Counted from the stretch's first letter, positions 50,858 to 60,640 are shown. The stretch: 64,000 bases of DNA from Desulfocorpusculum sp964414345 (GCA_964414345.1 CAYPWF010000013.1:1-64000), one strand, 5' to 3'. Made by a program: numbers and translations. Notes: generated by a model from the sequence alone, not told the origin.

Positions 50858-51604
50858 TTAGCCTTTTTGCAGTTGCCCGGCCACGGCTTGGGTGGCTTTG
50901 GCCACTGCTTCGGGATCCCCCAAGTAATAACGGTTAAGAACTCTTAGGTCTTGATCCAGCTCGTAAACCAAGGGTATTCCAGTAGGAATGTTGAGTTCCA
51001 CTATCTCTTGGTCTGAGATCCCGTCTAGGTGCTTCACAAGGGCTCTTAAGCTGTTGCCGTGGGCTGAGAGTATGGGACGGCATCCCTTTTGTAGACAAGG
51101 CACGACAACTTTCTCCCAGTAAGGCAGGACTCTCTCCAAGGTGTCCTTCAGAGACTCGCAGGAGGGAATCTCCTGAGGGGCCAGCTTAGCATACCTGGGG
51201 TCAAAGCGGGGATGTCTAGGGTCCTCTGGATCAAGGGGAGGAGGAGGCACATCATAACTCCTTCTCCAGGCCATCACCTGCTCTAGGCCGTACCTATCGG
51301 CCGTCTCTTTCTTGTTGAGCCCCTGCAAGGCTCCATAGTGCCTTTCATTGAGCCTCCAAGAAAGCTCTACTGGGATCCACATGAGATCCATTTCCTCCTG
51401 CACTATCCAAAGTGTTCTGATGGCCCTCTTGAGCACCGAGGTGAAGGCCACATCGAACAGGTACCCCTCTGCCCGAAGCAGCTTGCCTGCCTCGTGGGCC
51501 TCTTGGATGCCTTTTTCCGAGAGATCCACATCCGTCCATCCTGTGAACCTGTTTTCCAGGTTCCAGATGCTCTCACCGTGTCGGAGAAGCACTACCTTGT
51601 ACAT
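50858..51604 (-). CDS. gpmA: 2,3-bisphosphoglycerate-dependent phosphoglycerate mutase
   Basis: The 248-aa glycolytic enzyme has LLRHGESIWNLENRFTGWTDVDLSEKG with the phosphohistidine, RLNERHYGALQGLNK, and the second catalytic His in ILSAHGNSLRALVKHL. It interconverts 3- and 2-phosphoglycerate. ATG 51604 is 9 nt from AAAGGAGG, whereas an ATG at 51613 abuts that site. It follows the large membrane protein gene by 66 bp and precedes the SpmA-SpmB gene by 23 bp, all in one direction. Confidence 0.95.
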   Translation of the reverse strand: MYKVVLLRHGESIWNLENRFTGWTDVDLSEKGIQEAHEAGKLLRAEGYLFDVAFTSVLKRAIRTLWIVQEEMDLMWIPVELSWRLNERHYGALQGLNKKETADRYGLEQVMAWRRSYDVPPPPLDPEDPRHPRFDPRYAKLAPQEIPSCESLKDTLERVLPYWEKVVVPCLQKGCRPILSAHGNSLRALVKHLDGISDQEIVELNIPTGIPLVYELDQDLRVLNRYYLGDPEAVAKATQAVAGQLQKG

Positions 51605-51670
51605 GCTCCTCATCCTCCTTTCTTCTTGGGCTAAAGAGAATCCTTGATGACCAAGACCCCGCGGCTAATC

Positions 51671-54004
51671 CTATCCCCGCCTGGTTGGACCTGCAAGGAG
51701 ATATGCACCCAACCAGAGGGTGGCCATGGCCTGCAGCCCAGCCAAGACCCAACCGCTTCGGGCAAGGCCCAAGGTGGGCACCAGAACCACTCCTCCCAAG
51801 AGAGCCCCTATGGCTGCTCCCAAATGGTCCCATGCGCTAGCCTTACCGGCTATGAGCCCTGCGCTGCAAAGCCTTTTTTCCAAGACCCCGCAGGCCAAAG
51901 GAAAAGATCCGCCCGTGGCAAAACCGGCCAGAAACATCCAGAAACAAACTGCCGTTTGAGCCTCGGGGCCTGGGGGTTCCCATATGCTCCCTGACAGCAG
52001 CCTGCTCACCCAGAGCAGGGGAATGGAAGCGCAAAGCAAAGTCATCCCTGCCTGCACCCCCAGGAGGGCTCCCAAAGAGTTCCTCCTCCAGGGGCTGAGA
52101 ATCCCCTTTGCCCACATTCCCCCTGCAGCAAGCCCTGCCATGAAGACACCCACCAGAAGGCCCACTTTGGAATATAGATATCCCCAAACTGCCTGATACA
52201 GATAGAGACAAACCATCTCCTGCGCCATGGCCGTAAAGCCCGTGACTCCTAGGGCCACCAGAGGAATCCTTTCCAAATTGAACCCACGCCCCCCCAAAAG
52301 GGAAGCCGTAAGGAGAAGCCCCAGGCCGCAAAGAATCCATCCCCAAGGTAGTCCTTCCAGGGTCTTGAGTGTTTGCACTCCTAGATTTGCCCCTGAGAGC
52401 TTCTCCCAAAGGGCCAGGAAATGAATTATGCTGCGGGGGTGCTCATCCAAATTGGGCTCTTCCCGGCTTCTGCTTAGAGTCTCCTCCCAAAGCCCCACTT
52501 GGTGAGGCTGAATCCATGTGAAAAAAAGAGCCTTGGGGGTCTGCTCCCCAGGGGAAGGGCGGCCGGCCAACACATCCGGCTCAAGGCTTATTCTTCCCTT
52601 GTTCTTTGCTGCCAAAAAAAGAGTTTTCTCCCCTGGAATCACCCGAACCTCAGGAAAAACCGCCTCAAGGCTGCGGTAGATCATACCCAGGAACCTCTCC
52701 AGCTCAGGCCCCAGGTAGTGTACAGATCCGCTAACCCCGTGGAGAAGCAGACCGTCTGGCCCCAGGATGCGATTCAGCCCCTGGAAAAACTCCAACGTGT
52801 GGAAGCGATTCAGAAGGCTTGTGGAGGGGTCCCCCATTTGCACCACCGCCGCGTCGAAACTGCCTGGGGGGAGCTTGGATATTAGGAAGCGGGCATCAAG
52901 ATGGTCAGCTTGAAGCCTTGGATCTTCAAGTGCTCTTCTCAACTCAGGACTCAAAAAAGGTATTGAAACCTCAAAAACCTTTGGGTCCAGCTCCACCAGA
53001 CGGATCAGCTCCACCGGGTATTCAAGAAGAAGCGGGATGCTGCTGGCAGGCCCTCCACCCACCAGGAGAATCCTTTTGGGCATGGGTTCCTGGTGCATGA
53101 GGATTTGTACCAAAGGAGCCGCCTCCACAGGATCAGGAAAAGTAAGCATGGGCCTGCCATTGCCGAAAAGGGTGAACTGGGCTTCCAGCCGGCCCAGCTC
53201 TATGTTCTGGTAGGGGGAGTCCACTGTGACAAGCCTTTCCATCCCGGGATGAAGCACCCCCCAGCGTCTTTGGGCAGACCATTCCTGCATGGAAGAGACA
53301 AGCCCCCCAGCCAAGGAAACCCCCCAGAGGACCCCCACAAGGCCTAGGCCCAAGCCCCAGGGCCTGCTCAGCCCCCAAACCCCCAAAGCAGCCAGGAAGC
53401 TTGTGAGCATACCTGTCCAGGCCAGGATCCCTGGACCGTGAAGGTGGGGAATCATCCAGAAGCTGAGAGCCAGCCCCCCCAGAAGGCTTCCCAGGGCTTC
53501 CCAAAAATAGACCCGACCTATTGCCTGTGCAGGTGAGTCGCTCCCTCCTGCTGCTAAGGCTGAGGCCACGGGGAACATGGCTCCCACCACCGCAGCCTGA
53601 GGCAAGAGGAATCCCACCATGGCCAGCATGGAGCCAAGGGTAGAAATGGGGGCCCCGGGGGGCACTGAAATCAGAAAGCGCAGGTGACGCACCCCCAAAA
53701 GAAGCCCCAAGGACAAGACCGGAGAGATTGTCAGGAGCCAAAAAAGAGCTGGAAAGGATCCTCTGATGCGGGTAGCCCCCCAAGCTCCCGCAAAGATGCC
53801 CGTCAACCAGGATGCCATTATCATGCCTATGCTCAGCTCGTGGCCTGCCACTAAAACCAGCATCTCCCTGAGCAAGACCACCTGGGCCGCCAGGGCATGA
53901 AAGCCCATTCCCAAGAAAAGCCACATGGCAGGCTTGCGAGGCCAGAGCATGCCTTGAGACCCCCAGGGCTTCAATCCCCTTTTTTTAGCCCGATGATTCT
54001 CCAA
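51671..54004 (-). CDS. Polytopic membrane protein with internal spermidine-synthase-like domain
   Basis: This is a 777-aa protein. Roughly seven N-terminal helices (about 25-240) and seven C-terminal helices (about 560-770) flank a soluble domain at about 250-480. That domain has the Rossmann-type pattern of the spermidine synthase family: RILLVGGGPASSIPLLL, IRLVELDPKVFEVS and FDAAVVQMGDP. The catalytic Asp region is altered, so aminopropyl transfer is doubtful. Such fusions are widespread and uncharacterised. The first helix block has FHALAAQVVLLREMLVLVAGHELSIG, typical of this group. It has no functional partner nearby. Confidence 0.82.
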   Translation of the reverse strand: MENHRAKKRGLKPWGSQGMLWPRKPAMWLFLGMGFHALAAQVVLLREMLVLVAGHELSIGMIMASWLTGIFAGAWGATRIRGSFPALFWLLTISPVLSLGLLLGVRHLRFLISVPPGAPISTLGSMLAMVGFLLPQAAVVGAMFPVASALAAGGSDSPAQAIGRVYFWEALGSLLGGLALSFWMIPHLHGPGILAWTGMLTSFLAALGVWGLSRPWGLGLGLVGVLWGVSLAGGLVSSMQEWSAQRRWGVLHPGMERLVTVDSPYQNIELGRLEAQFTLFGNGRPMLTFPDPVEAAPLVQILMHQEPMPKRILLVGGGPASSIPLLLEYPVELIRLVELDPKVFEVSIPFLSPELRRALEDPRLQADHLDARFLISKLPPGSFDAAVVQMGDPSTSLLNRFHTLEFFQGLNRILGPDGLLLHGVSGSVHYLGPELERFLGMIYRSLEAVFPEVRVIPGEKTLFLAAKNKGRISLEPDVLAGRPSPGEQTPKALFFTWIQPHQVGLWEETLSRSREEPNLDEHPRSIIHFLALWEKLSGANLGVQTLKTLEGLPWGWILCGLGLLLTASLLGGRGFNLERIPLVALGVTGFTAMAQEMVCLYLYQAVWGYLYSKVGLLVGVFMAGLAAGGMWAKGILSPWRRNSLGALLGVQAGMTLLCASIPLLWVSRLLSGSIWEPPGPEAQTAVCFWMFLAGFATGGSFPLACGVLEKRLCSAGLIAGKASAWDHLGAAIGALLGGVVLVPTLGLARSGWVLAGLQAMATLWLGAYLLAGPTRRG

Positions 54005-54012
54005 AGCCTTTG

Positions 54013-54180
54013 ATTCTGGGGAATCAAGCCCCCAAACTCCCCTGAAACTTTGGCCTATCCCGACTCAAACCAGGGCTAACTCTGGAGCCGGGAATCAGGC
54101 TGGTTTTGAGCCTGGATTATTCTCATTAGGATGTTTAAAAAGACAACCCGCCTCACTCAGGACCAGTGGATTATGTTGGT
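54013..54180 (-). repeat. Dispersed intergenic repeat, inverted degenerate copy D
   Basis: Read on the minus strand it has CTGGTTTGAGTCGGGATAGG, CCAAAG, and then GGGAGTTTGGGGGCTTGATTCC, matching the right half of copy A. The left half is only loosely similar (CGGGTTGTCTTTTTAAACAT). It fills the spacer between the NifA-like gene and the downstream membrane protein gene. Confidence 0.5.
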
Positions 54181-55751
54181 TAGGCCTTGTAACGCAACGG
54201 ATCTATCCCCAAGGATCTGATCCGGTAATTCAAGATACGCTCGGTTGTCTGCAGGAGCCTGGCAGCCTTGGCCCTGTTTCCCCTGGTGGATTTCAGGGCA
54301 TCTATTATTAGCTCCCTCTCGAATCTGGCCACTGTGGCTTTGAGAGGGGCTCTAAGCTGCGTGCCTGTGGCCTCGGCTGTCTGCAAGGTGGCAGGGAAGT
54401 GGTAGCTGTAAATGACCTCTTCGTTGCAGACTATCACGGCCCTTTCCATCCAGTTTTCAAGCTCTCTTACGTTTCCTGGCCAATGGTAGGCCATGAGCAT
54501 GTCAATAGCGGGAGTGGAAATCCTTCTTATCTGCTTTTGGTATTGGCGGGAGTATTTCTCCAGGAAGTGTTCGGCCAGAAGCAGTATGTCCGTCTTTCGT
54601 TCCCTCAAGGGAGGCATGTAAATAGGAAACACGTTTAGCCTGTAATAAAGATCCTCCCTGAAACGACCCTGCCGGATCAACTCCTCCAAGTCCTGATGTG
54701 TGGCCGCTATGATGCGCACATCCACCTGTATGGTCTTGGTTGAACCAAGCCTTTCGAATTCCCTCTCTTGTATCACCCGGAGCAATTTGATCTGCACCGT
54801 GGGGCTCAAATCCCCCACTTCATCCAGAAATATGGTCCCCTTGTGGGCCACCTCGAATCTGCCCGTCTTAGCCACAAGGGCGCCTGTGAAAGCCCCTTTT
54901 TCATGCCCGAAAAGCTCGCTCTCAATGAGGCTTTCGGGTAGAGCAGCGCAGCTCACCCTCACAAAAGGCCCTGACGCCCTTGGACTGTTGTAATGAATGG
55001 CATGGGCCACAAGCTCTTTTCCGGTGCCGCTCTCTCCCCTTATCAACACCGTAGCCTCGCTGGAGGCCACCTGGGTGATGGCCTGGAACACCTCTTGCAT
55101 TTTTCTACTGTTCCCGACGATGTTGGGAAGCCTGTAGCGTTCCTGAAGCTCTTTTTGAAGCTTTATGTTCTCGTCTATTAGCTTTTCTTTCTCCTCCTGG
55201 AGAACTTGGTGGAGTTTCACGGCTTGGCCCACCATTGAAGAGATTATGCTCAGGAGCCTGAGGTCCTCCTGGAGGGAGACCTCTTGGGTGAAAAGCCTAT
55301 CCACGCTAAGAGCCCCGAGCACGCTGCGTCCCACCCTGATGGGTACACACAGAAATGAGACGTTTTCTTTTTCTATTTTCCTGCGGGAGCGGGTTCGATC
55401 CAGGAACAGGGGCTCTTCCCCTATCCTGGGCACCACCATGGGCTGCCCGGATTCCACGACTCTTCCTGTTATCCCCTCGCCCAGCCTATACCGACCCCTC
55501 TGTTGTTCCTCGAAGGAGAGACCGTGGGCTATCTCAATGGCAAGCTCGCCGGTCCTGGGATTCAAGAGAGTAAGGGTCCCGCGGCTCATGCCCATGCGTT
55601 CGGCCAGAATCTGGAAGATCTCCTGCAAGGTGGTGCGAAGATCCAAGCTGGAGGAAAGGGCCTCCCCTATGAGGCCTAAACACTCCAGCTCCAAAGCCTG
55701 GCGCCGGGCCTTCTCAGATGTGTCCAGGTTGCCATGGGAGAAACCTCGCAT
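54180..55751 (-). CDS. NifA-like sigma54-dependent activator (GAF-AAA-Fis)
   Basis: This is a 523-aa protein. An N-terminal GAF domain (about 25-190; FLCVPIRVGRSVLGALSVDR) precedes the AAA+ domain with Walker A GESGTGKE, FGHEKGAFTGA (the sigma54 contact loop), Walker B GTIFLDEVGDL and the arginine finger region FREDLYYRLNVFP. The C-terminal Fis-type HTH is ALKSTRGNRAKAARLLQTTERILNYRI. It activates RpoN-dependent promoters. No nif gene is seen, so the target is unknown. No clear -24/-12 promoter was spotted close by. Confidence 0.93.
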   Translation of the reverse strand: MRGFSHGNLDTSEKARRQALELECLGLIGEALSSSLDLRTTLQEIFQILAERMGMSRGTLTLLNPRTGELAIEIAHGLSFEEQQRGRYRLGEGITGRVVESGQPMVVPRIGEEPLFLDRTRSRRKIEKENVSFLCVPIRVGRSVLGALSVDRLFTQEVSLQEDLRLLSIISSMVGQAVKLHQVLQEEKEKLIDENIKLQKELQERYRLPNIVGNSRKMQEVFQAITQVASSEATVLIRGESGTGKELVAHAIHYNSPRASGPFVRVSCAALPESLIESELFGHEKGAFTGALVAKTGRFEVAHKGTIFLDEVGDLSPTVQIKLLRVIQEREFERLGSTKTIQVDVRIIAATHQDLEELIRQGRFREDLYYRLNVFPIYMPPLRERKTDILLLAEHFLEKYSRQYQKQIRRISTPAIDMLMAYHWPGNVRELENWMERAVIVCNEEVIYSYHFPATLQTAEATGTQLRAPLKATVARFERELIIDALKSTRGNRAKAARLLQTTERILNYRIRSLGIDPLRYKA

Positions 55752-55855
55752 TTGGGGTTATTCCTCTCTCCGCTCCGAGGTCAGCCGGTGATCGTTTACT
55801 TAGAACCCTGGGATTACTTTTTCCGGGCCTTTTCTCGCAACGCTTTGGAGCTCTT

Positions 55856-57592
55856 TTACTCCACCCTGTAGCGGTTGGTAATAGGAAGCCTGCGGTCCTT
55901 GCCAAAGGCCCTGGGGGTGATCTTGATCCCAGGAGGGGACTGCCTGCGTTTGTACTCGCTTTGGTCCACCATGCGGATCACCCTGAGCACCGTCTGGCGG
56001 TCAAAACCTCTCCTCTGTATTTCTTCAGGTCCCATCTCCTCTTCCACATAGGCCTGCAGGATAGGGTCCAGCACCTCATAAGGAGGCAGGGTGTCCGTGT
56101 CCAGCTGGCCTTCCCTGAGCTCTGCCGTGGGCGGCCTTTCCAGCACGCTTCTGGGAATCAGATCCTGCCCCTCCCTCTTGTTTATGAATCCGGCCAGCCT
56201 GTAGACCAGGGTCTTGGGCACATCCTTTATGATCCCAAAGCCCCCGGCCATGTCTCCGTAAAGAGTACAGTAACCCGTTGAGGTCTCGCTCTTGTTCCCC
56301 GTGGTAAGAACCAGCCACCCGAACTTGTTGGACAAAGCCATGAGCAGGTTGCCTCGGATCCTGGCCTGGAGGTTCTCTTCCGTCACATCAGGCTGCAGAC
56401 CTGTGAAATGCGCTGCCAGCATGCCAAGATAGGACTCATGAATCTCACGGATGGGGATCTCCAGCAATTCTATCCCCAGATTCCGGCCCACGGCTCTGGC
56501 ATCCTCTAGGCTTCTTTGGGATGTGTATTGGGAGGGCATCAAAACCCCCACCACAGCCTCTGGGCCCAAGGCCTGGACCGCAATGGCGGCCGTGAGGGCC
56601 GAGTCCACTCCTCCGCTTAGGCCCACCACCACTTTCTTGAATCCATTGTTTCTAACATAACATCTGGTTCCGGTCACCAGGGCCCTCAGCACCTCTTCTT
56701 CCAAGCCCAGGGGTTCGTGCAAAGTGAAGGCTTGAGGCAACCTTTCCCTCAGAGGGAGGCCTTTGAGTTTTCTTACCTCCAGGCCCTGGGCATGACCCTC
56801 CTCGAAGAGCTTTTCTTTTCTTCTTCTGGGATCCGCCAGTCGAGTCCTCAAGACAGGGGTCACCTCCAAATCAAAACAAAGCATCTCTTCCTCAAAGCAT
56901 TCGGCTCTGGCCAAAACTTCCCCGTGAGGGCTCATAAGGAGGCTTTGCCCATCGAAGACCAATTCATCCTGACCCCCCACCCTGTTGAGGTAAGCCAGAA
57001 AAACGCCGTTATCGGCCGCCCTGGTGGCCAGCATCTGTTCCCTGGCCCTCCCCTTGCCCATGTGGTAAGGGCTGGAGGAGAGGTTCAAAAGCACCTGGGC
57101 TCCGCCCTGAAGAGCCTCTATCCTTCCAGGTCCTGCCGGATACCAGAGGTCCTCGCAAATGGTGAGGCCCACCCTCACCCCCTCCAACTCCAAGACCAGG
57201 GCCTGCCGGCCGGCCTGGAAATAGCGGTCCTCGTCGAAGACCCCGTAGGTGGGCAGGAAATGCTTGCGATAGGTTGCCAGCAACCTGCCCTCTCCCAGTA
57301 CTGCTGCAGAGTTGAAGATGTCGTCCTGCCTTTCCACAAAGCCTACCACCGCGTAGATGTCCCGGGTGGCCTCGGCCAGCTCCTCCAGGGCCTGCAGGTT
57401 CTTTTCAATGAAATGAGGCATTAAGAGAAGATCCTCAGGCGGATAACCGGTAAGAGCCAGCTCCGGGAAGCAAACCAGGTCAGCCCTCAGCTCTCTTGCC
57501 CTGTGGACCCAACTCAGTATCTTGCGCAGGTTTCCTGAGATATCACCCACCACCGTCTCCATCTGGGCCAAGGCTATGCGGATGCTTTTCAT
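55856..57592 (-). CDS. nadE: Glutamine-dependent NAD+ synthetase
   Basis: The 578-aa protein has an N-terminal nitrilase-type glutaminase (about 1-260) with catalytic Glu in CFPELALTGYPPEDL, Lys near NLSSSPYHMGKG, and Cys in GLTICEDLWYP. The C-terminal synthetase has the PP-loop VVVGLSGGVDSALTAAIA and TGNKSETSTGYCTLYGDMAGG. It converts nicotinate adenine dinucleotide to NAD with ATP and glutamine. AGGAGTGAAAG precedes ATG 57592. The NifA-like gene follows after about 100 bp. Confidence 0.96.
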   Translation of the reverse strand: MKSIRIALAQMETVVGDISGNLRKILSWVHRARELRADLVCFPELALTGYPPEDLLLMPHFIEKNLQALEELAEATRDIYAVVGFVERQDDIFNSAAVLGEGRLLATYRKHFLPTYGVFDEDRYFQAGRQALVLELEGVRVGLTICEDLWYPAGPGRIEALQGGAQVLLNLSSSPYHMGKGRAREQMLATRAADNGVFLAYLNRVGGQDELVFDGQSLLMSPHGEVLARAECFEEEMLCFDLEVTPVLRTRLADPRRRKEKLFEEGHAQGLEVRKLKGLPLRERLPQAFTLHEPLGLEEEVLRALVTGTRCYVRNNGFKKVVVGLSGGVDSALTAAIAVQALGPEAVVGVLMPSQYTSQRSLEDARAVGRNLGIELLEIPIREIHESYLGMLAAHFTGLQPDVTEENLQARIRGNLLMALSNKFGWLVLTTGNKSETSTGYCTLYGDMAGGFGIIKDVPKTLVYRLAGFINKREGQDLIPRSVLERPPTAELREGQLDTDTLPPYEVLDPILQAYVEEEMGPEEIQRRGFDRQTVLRVIRMVDQSEYKRRQSPPGIKITPRAFGKDRRLPITNRYRVE

Positions 57593-57896
57593 CTTTCACT
57601 CCTAGCCTGAATTACTCATCCAGGCGGACAGCTTGGAGGGGCTCAAGCCCCAAGGATGGATCCAGATCTCCATGCTGGAAACCCCTTTGTAGCTGGGACA
57701 AAAAAAACCAAGGCCTCTTTGAGTATGGTTAGCCCGGTGCAAACATGTCAACCTGCCGGCCCGCATCATTCACAGCCGGGAAGCTTTGCAGCCTGGGTGA
57801 TCCTTCAATATCGCCCGGCTTCCCGGGTGTCAAGGCCCTCTTTGAGAAGCTCCCTCCATGGGGTAAGATGAAGCCATCTCTTGGGCTGACCAAAAC
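57593..57896. other. 304-bp divergent spacer (nadE / glcD)
   Basis: It holds a short hairpin (GGGGC 57638-57642 with GCCCC 57647-57651) and the sequence CCCGCATCATTCA near 57760, shared with the left end of repeat copy A. Both divergent promoters must lie here. No clear consensus pair was picked out. Confidence 0.4.
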
Positions 57897-59315
57897 ATGG
57901 AAAGAAAAGAAGAACCTTTGGACGGAAAAACTCGCAAGCAGCTGGAGAAGATCCTGGGTCCAAAGCAGCTTAAACTGGACTGGGAGACCAGGGTTTGCTA
58001 CGGATATGATGCCACAAACCGGGTCTGTGTACCGGATGCCGTGGCTTTCCCGGAGAACACCTCCCAGATAAGCCGGATCCTGGAGCTGGCAAACAAAAGG
58101 GGAATACCGGTGGTCCCAAGGGGAGCCGGTTCCGGCTTCACAGGCGGGGCGGTTCCTGTTAAAGGGGGTCTGGTACTTTCCACAGAGCGTATGAACAGGA
58201 TTCTCTCCATAAGCCGGGAGGATCTTGTGGCAGTGGTTCAGCCAGGGGTGGTCACCGGGGTGTTTCAAAAGCAGGCTGCCCGCATGGGTCTTTTTTATCC
58301 TCCTGACCCGGCCAGCCAGGACTTCTCCACCTTGGGGGGGAATGTAGCCGAATGTGCCGGCGGCATGAGAGCTCTCAAGTACGGAGTGACCAGGGACTAT
58401 GTGCTGGGTTTGGAGGTAGTGCTTCCTGCAGGCCGCATCCTGCGCACAGGGGGGCGCACGGTGAAAAACGTTGTGGGCTACGATTTAACCCGTCTGATGG
58501 TGGGCTCTGAGGGCACTTTGGGTATCATAACTGAGATCACTCTCAAACTCATACCCCTTCCCGAGGCTCGAAGGACGGTTCTGGTTTTTTTCCCCAACGT
58601 GGAAGCAGCCAGTCTGGCTGTAACCAGGATCCTCTCAGAAGGAGTGCTCCCCAGCGCCATGGAGCTAGTGGACAGGGCTTGTCTGGATTGTGTTGCCAGC
58701 TCTAAGCCCGTGGAGTTCCCTGCCAGCACAGGAGCCATGCTTCTTGTGGAGGTGGACGGCTCCCGGCTTTCTGTGGAGGAAGAAGCTCGGAGGGTGGCCA
58801 GGGTTTGTGAATCCATGGGCAGCCTTGAGCTGAGAGTAAGCAGGGATGAAGCCCAGGCCGAAGCGCTTTGGAGCCTTAGAAGGGCCATCTCGCCAGCCCT
58901 GGCTCGCATCCGACCCCACAGGTTGAACGAGGACGTGGTAGTGCCCAGAAGCCGTCTTCCCCAGGCTATGGAACGGTTCCGTCAAATAGGGCAAGAATGG
59001 CGGCTCCCAGTTACGGCCTTTGGACATGCCGGGGACGGAAACATTCATGTGAACGTGCTTTATGACCGATCCAATTTGGATGAAACCGCCAGGGCAGAAA
59101 AGGCTGCCGAGGCCGTTATGAGGGCTGCCCTGGAGCTGGGGGGAAGCCTTTCGGGGGAGCATGGAATAGGCACAACCAAGGCTAAATTCCTTTCCCTGGA
59201 GCTGAACCCCCAGGCCTTGGAACTCATGAGGTCCCTAAAGGAGCTCTTGGACCCCAAGGGCATCCTGAACCCGGGGAAGATTTTCCCGGAGACTGCTGAA
59301 GGGCTAAGAGCGTGA
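57897..59315 (+). CDS. glcD: FAD-linked oxidase, glycolate oxidase subunit GlcD type
   Basis: This is a 472-aa flavoprotein. The FAD-binding PCMH domain has PVVPRGAGSGFTGGAVPVKGGLVLS and TLGGNVAECAGGMRALKYG. The C-terminal FAD-oxidase domain has FGHAGDGNIHVNVLYD and SGEHGIGTTKAKFL. It oxidises a 2-hydroxyacid such as glycolate or lactate, passing electrons to the Fe-S subunit encoded next. GTGA overlap with glcF indicates coupling. The exact substrate is not fixed by sequence. Confidence 0.92.
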   Translation: MERKEEPLDGKTRKQLEKILGPKQLKLDWETRVCYGYDATNRVCVPDAVAFPENTSQISRILELANKRGIPVVPRGAGSGFTGGAVPVKGGLVLSTERMNRILSISREDLVAVVQPGVVTGVFQKQAARMGLFYPPDPASQDFSTLGGNVAECAGGMRALKYGVTRDYVLGLEVVLPAGRILRTGGRTVKNVVGYDLTRLMVGSEGTLGIITEITLKLIPLPEARRTVLVFFPNVEAASLAVTRILSEGVLPSAMELVDRACLDCVASSKPVEFPASTGAMLLVEVDGSRLSVEEEARRVARVCESMGSLELRVSRDEAQAEALWSLRRAISPALARIRPHRLNEDVVVPRSRLPQAMERFRQIGQEWRLPVTAFGHAGDGNIHVNVLYDRSNLDETARAEKAAEAVMRAALELGGSLSGEHGIGTTKAKFLSLELNPQALELMRSLKELLDPKGILNPGKIFPETAEGLRA

Positions 59316-60640
59316 AAGAAGTGCCTTTGGAGACTGGAGGGCCCTGGGAGCAGCTCCAAAAGATGCTACAGCTCTGCGTGAAGTGCGGAAGGTGCAGGGC
59401 AGTATGCCCTGTTTTCAAAGCAGTGGGGGCAGAGCCCGCAGCCGCCAGGGGCAAGCTGGCTTTATTGGAAGCCTGGATCAAGAAAAGAAGGCGGCTCGGG
59501 GATAGAAAGCTCAGGGAAGTTATCTCCCTTTGCCTGTTGTGCGGACGCTGCACGGCCAATTGCCCCAACGGAGCCGGGGCCAGGGAAGCTGTGGAATTGG
59601 CCCGTTGCATTCTGGCCCGGGAAAACGGGTTGGCCTGGTCCAAAAAGCTTTTGAGTTCCTTTAGCTCCACCGAAAGAGAGGCTCGGGATCCATGGATCAG
59701 GGGAGCCGGCCTTCTCCAGAGGCTTCTCATGAGGGAGCTGCCCCGGGAAAGGGGGCTGGTCTTGAGGCTGGGAGCCACAAGACTGGGGGATTTTTGGGCC
59801 CCAAAGTTGAAACCCCCTTTTTTCCTGGAGCGGCATTCGGAAAAGCTGGGCTCGGCAGAGAGACGCGTGGGACTTTTCGTGGGCTGCACTATCCACTATC
59901 TGGCCCCTGAGGTGGGGGATGCAGCCTTGAAGATACTAAACAAGATGGGCTACGAGGTCTTGATCCCAAAAGGGCAGGGCTGCTGCGGCCTTATGGCCAT
60001 GGGCATGGGAGACAAGCAAAGGGCTTCTCTTTTGGCAAGGCAAGTGGTGGAGCTGTTCCATCTAGAAAAACTGGAAGCCGTCTTAGTGCCTTGCGGATCC
60101 TGTGCTTATCAACTCACAAAAGGGATTCCGGAGCTGCTCTCTGAGGGCCCCCTGGCAGCCCGGGCAAAGCTCTTGGCAGAAAAGGTGAAGGAGCTAAGTG
60201 TGTTTCTGGCCGGGGAGGAAGGGCCCTGTGTGTTTCAAAGAGAAGAAGGGGATTTCTTTAAGGGCTCCGTGGCATACCACGACCCCTGCCACCTGGCGGT
60301 GGGTCTGGGGATAAGGGGTGAGCCCAGAAAGATTTTGAGGAAGCTTCGCAGATGGTCTTTCAAGGAGATGGAGGGGGCTGATGAGTGCTGCGGCATGGGC
60401 GGAAGCTTCAGGCTCTTTCACCCGGGAGTTTCGGCCAGAATTTCCGGGGAAAAGCTCGAGAGAGTGAGACAAGCTGAGGTGGATGCGGTGGCTACAAGCT
60501 GCATGGGCTGTTGGATGGGTCTAAAAGAGATGCTCCACAGAGAGTCAAAAGAGATCCAGGTCAAGCATATATGTGAGCTGGTTTGGGAGGAAATGGAGGA
60601 TGCGGGAAGCTCTTCTTTGGAGAGTGGAGGCCAAATTTAG
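59312..60640 (+). CDS. glcF: Fe-S subunit of glycolate/lactate oxidase (GlcF type, CCG domains)
   Basis: The 442-aa protein starts at GTG 59312, overlapping the glcD stop. Two [4Fe-4S] motifs are present: CVKCGRCRAVCP and CLLCGRCTANCP. They are followed by two CCG domains (GCTIHYLAPEVGDAALKIL ... GQGCCGL; YHDPCHLAVG ... ADECCGMGG). It takes electrons from GlcD toward the quinone pool or a cytochrome. The next gene, selA, is 20 bp away, so transcription probably continues into it. Confidence 0.92.
   Translation: MKEVPLETGGPWEQLQKMLQLCVKCGRCRAVCPVFKAVGAEPAAARGKLALLEAWIKKRRRLGDRKLREVISLCLLCGRCTANCPNGAGAREAVELARCILARENGLAWSKKLLSSFSSTEREARDPWIRGAGLLQRLLMRELPRERGLVLRLGATRLGDFWAPKLKPPFFLERHSEKLGSAERRVGLFVGCTIHYLAPEVGDAALKILNKMGYEVLIPKGQGCCGLMAMGMGDKQRASLLARQVVELFHLEKLEAVLVPCGSCAYQLTKGIPELLSEGPLAARAKLLAEKVKELSVFLAGEEGPCVFQREEGDFFKGSVAYHDPCHLAVGLGIRGEPRKILRKLRRWSFKEMEGADECCGMGGSFRLFHPGVSARISGEKLERVRQAEVDAVATSCMGCWMGLKEMLHRESKEIQVKHICELVWEEMEDAGSSSLESGGQI

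Noticed and set aside
55388..55404. GGTTCGATCC, resembling a tRNA T-loop
   Set aside because: It lies inside the GAF domain of the NifA-like gene and no acceptor, D or anticodon arms can be drawn around it.
54180..55751. Nitrogen fixation locus, because of the NifA-like regulator
   Set aside because: No nif structural or assembly gene is present within the window; GAF-AAA-Fis activators control many other processes.
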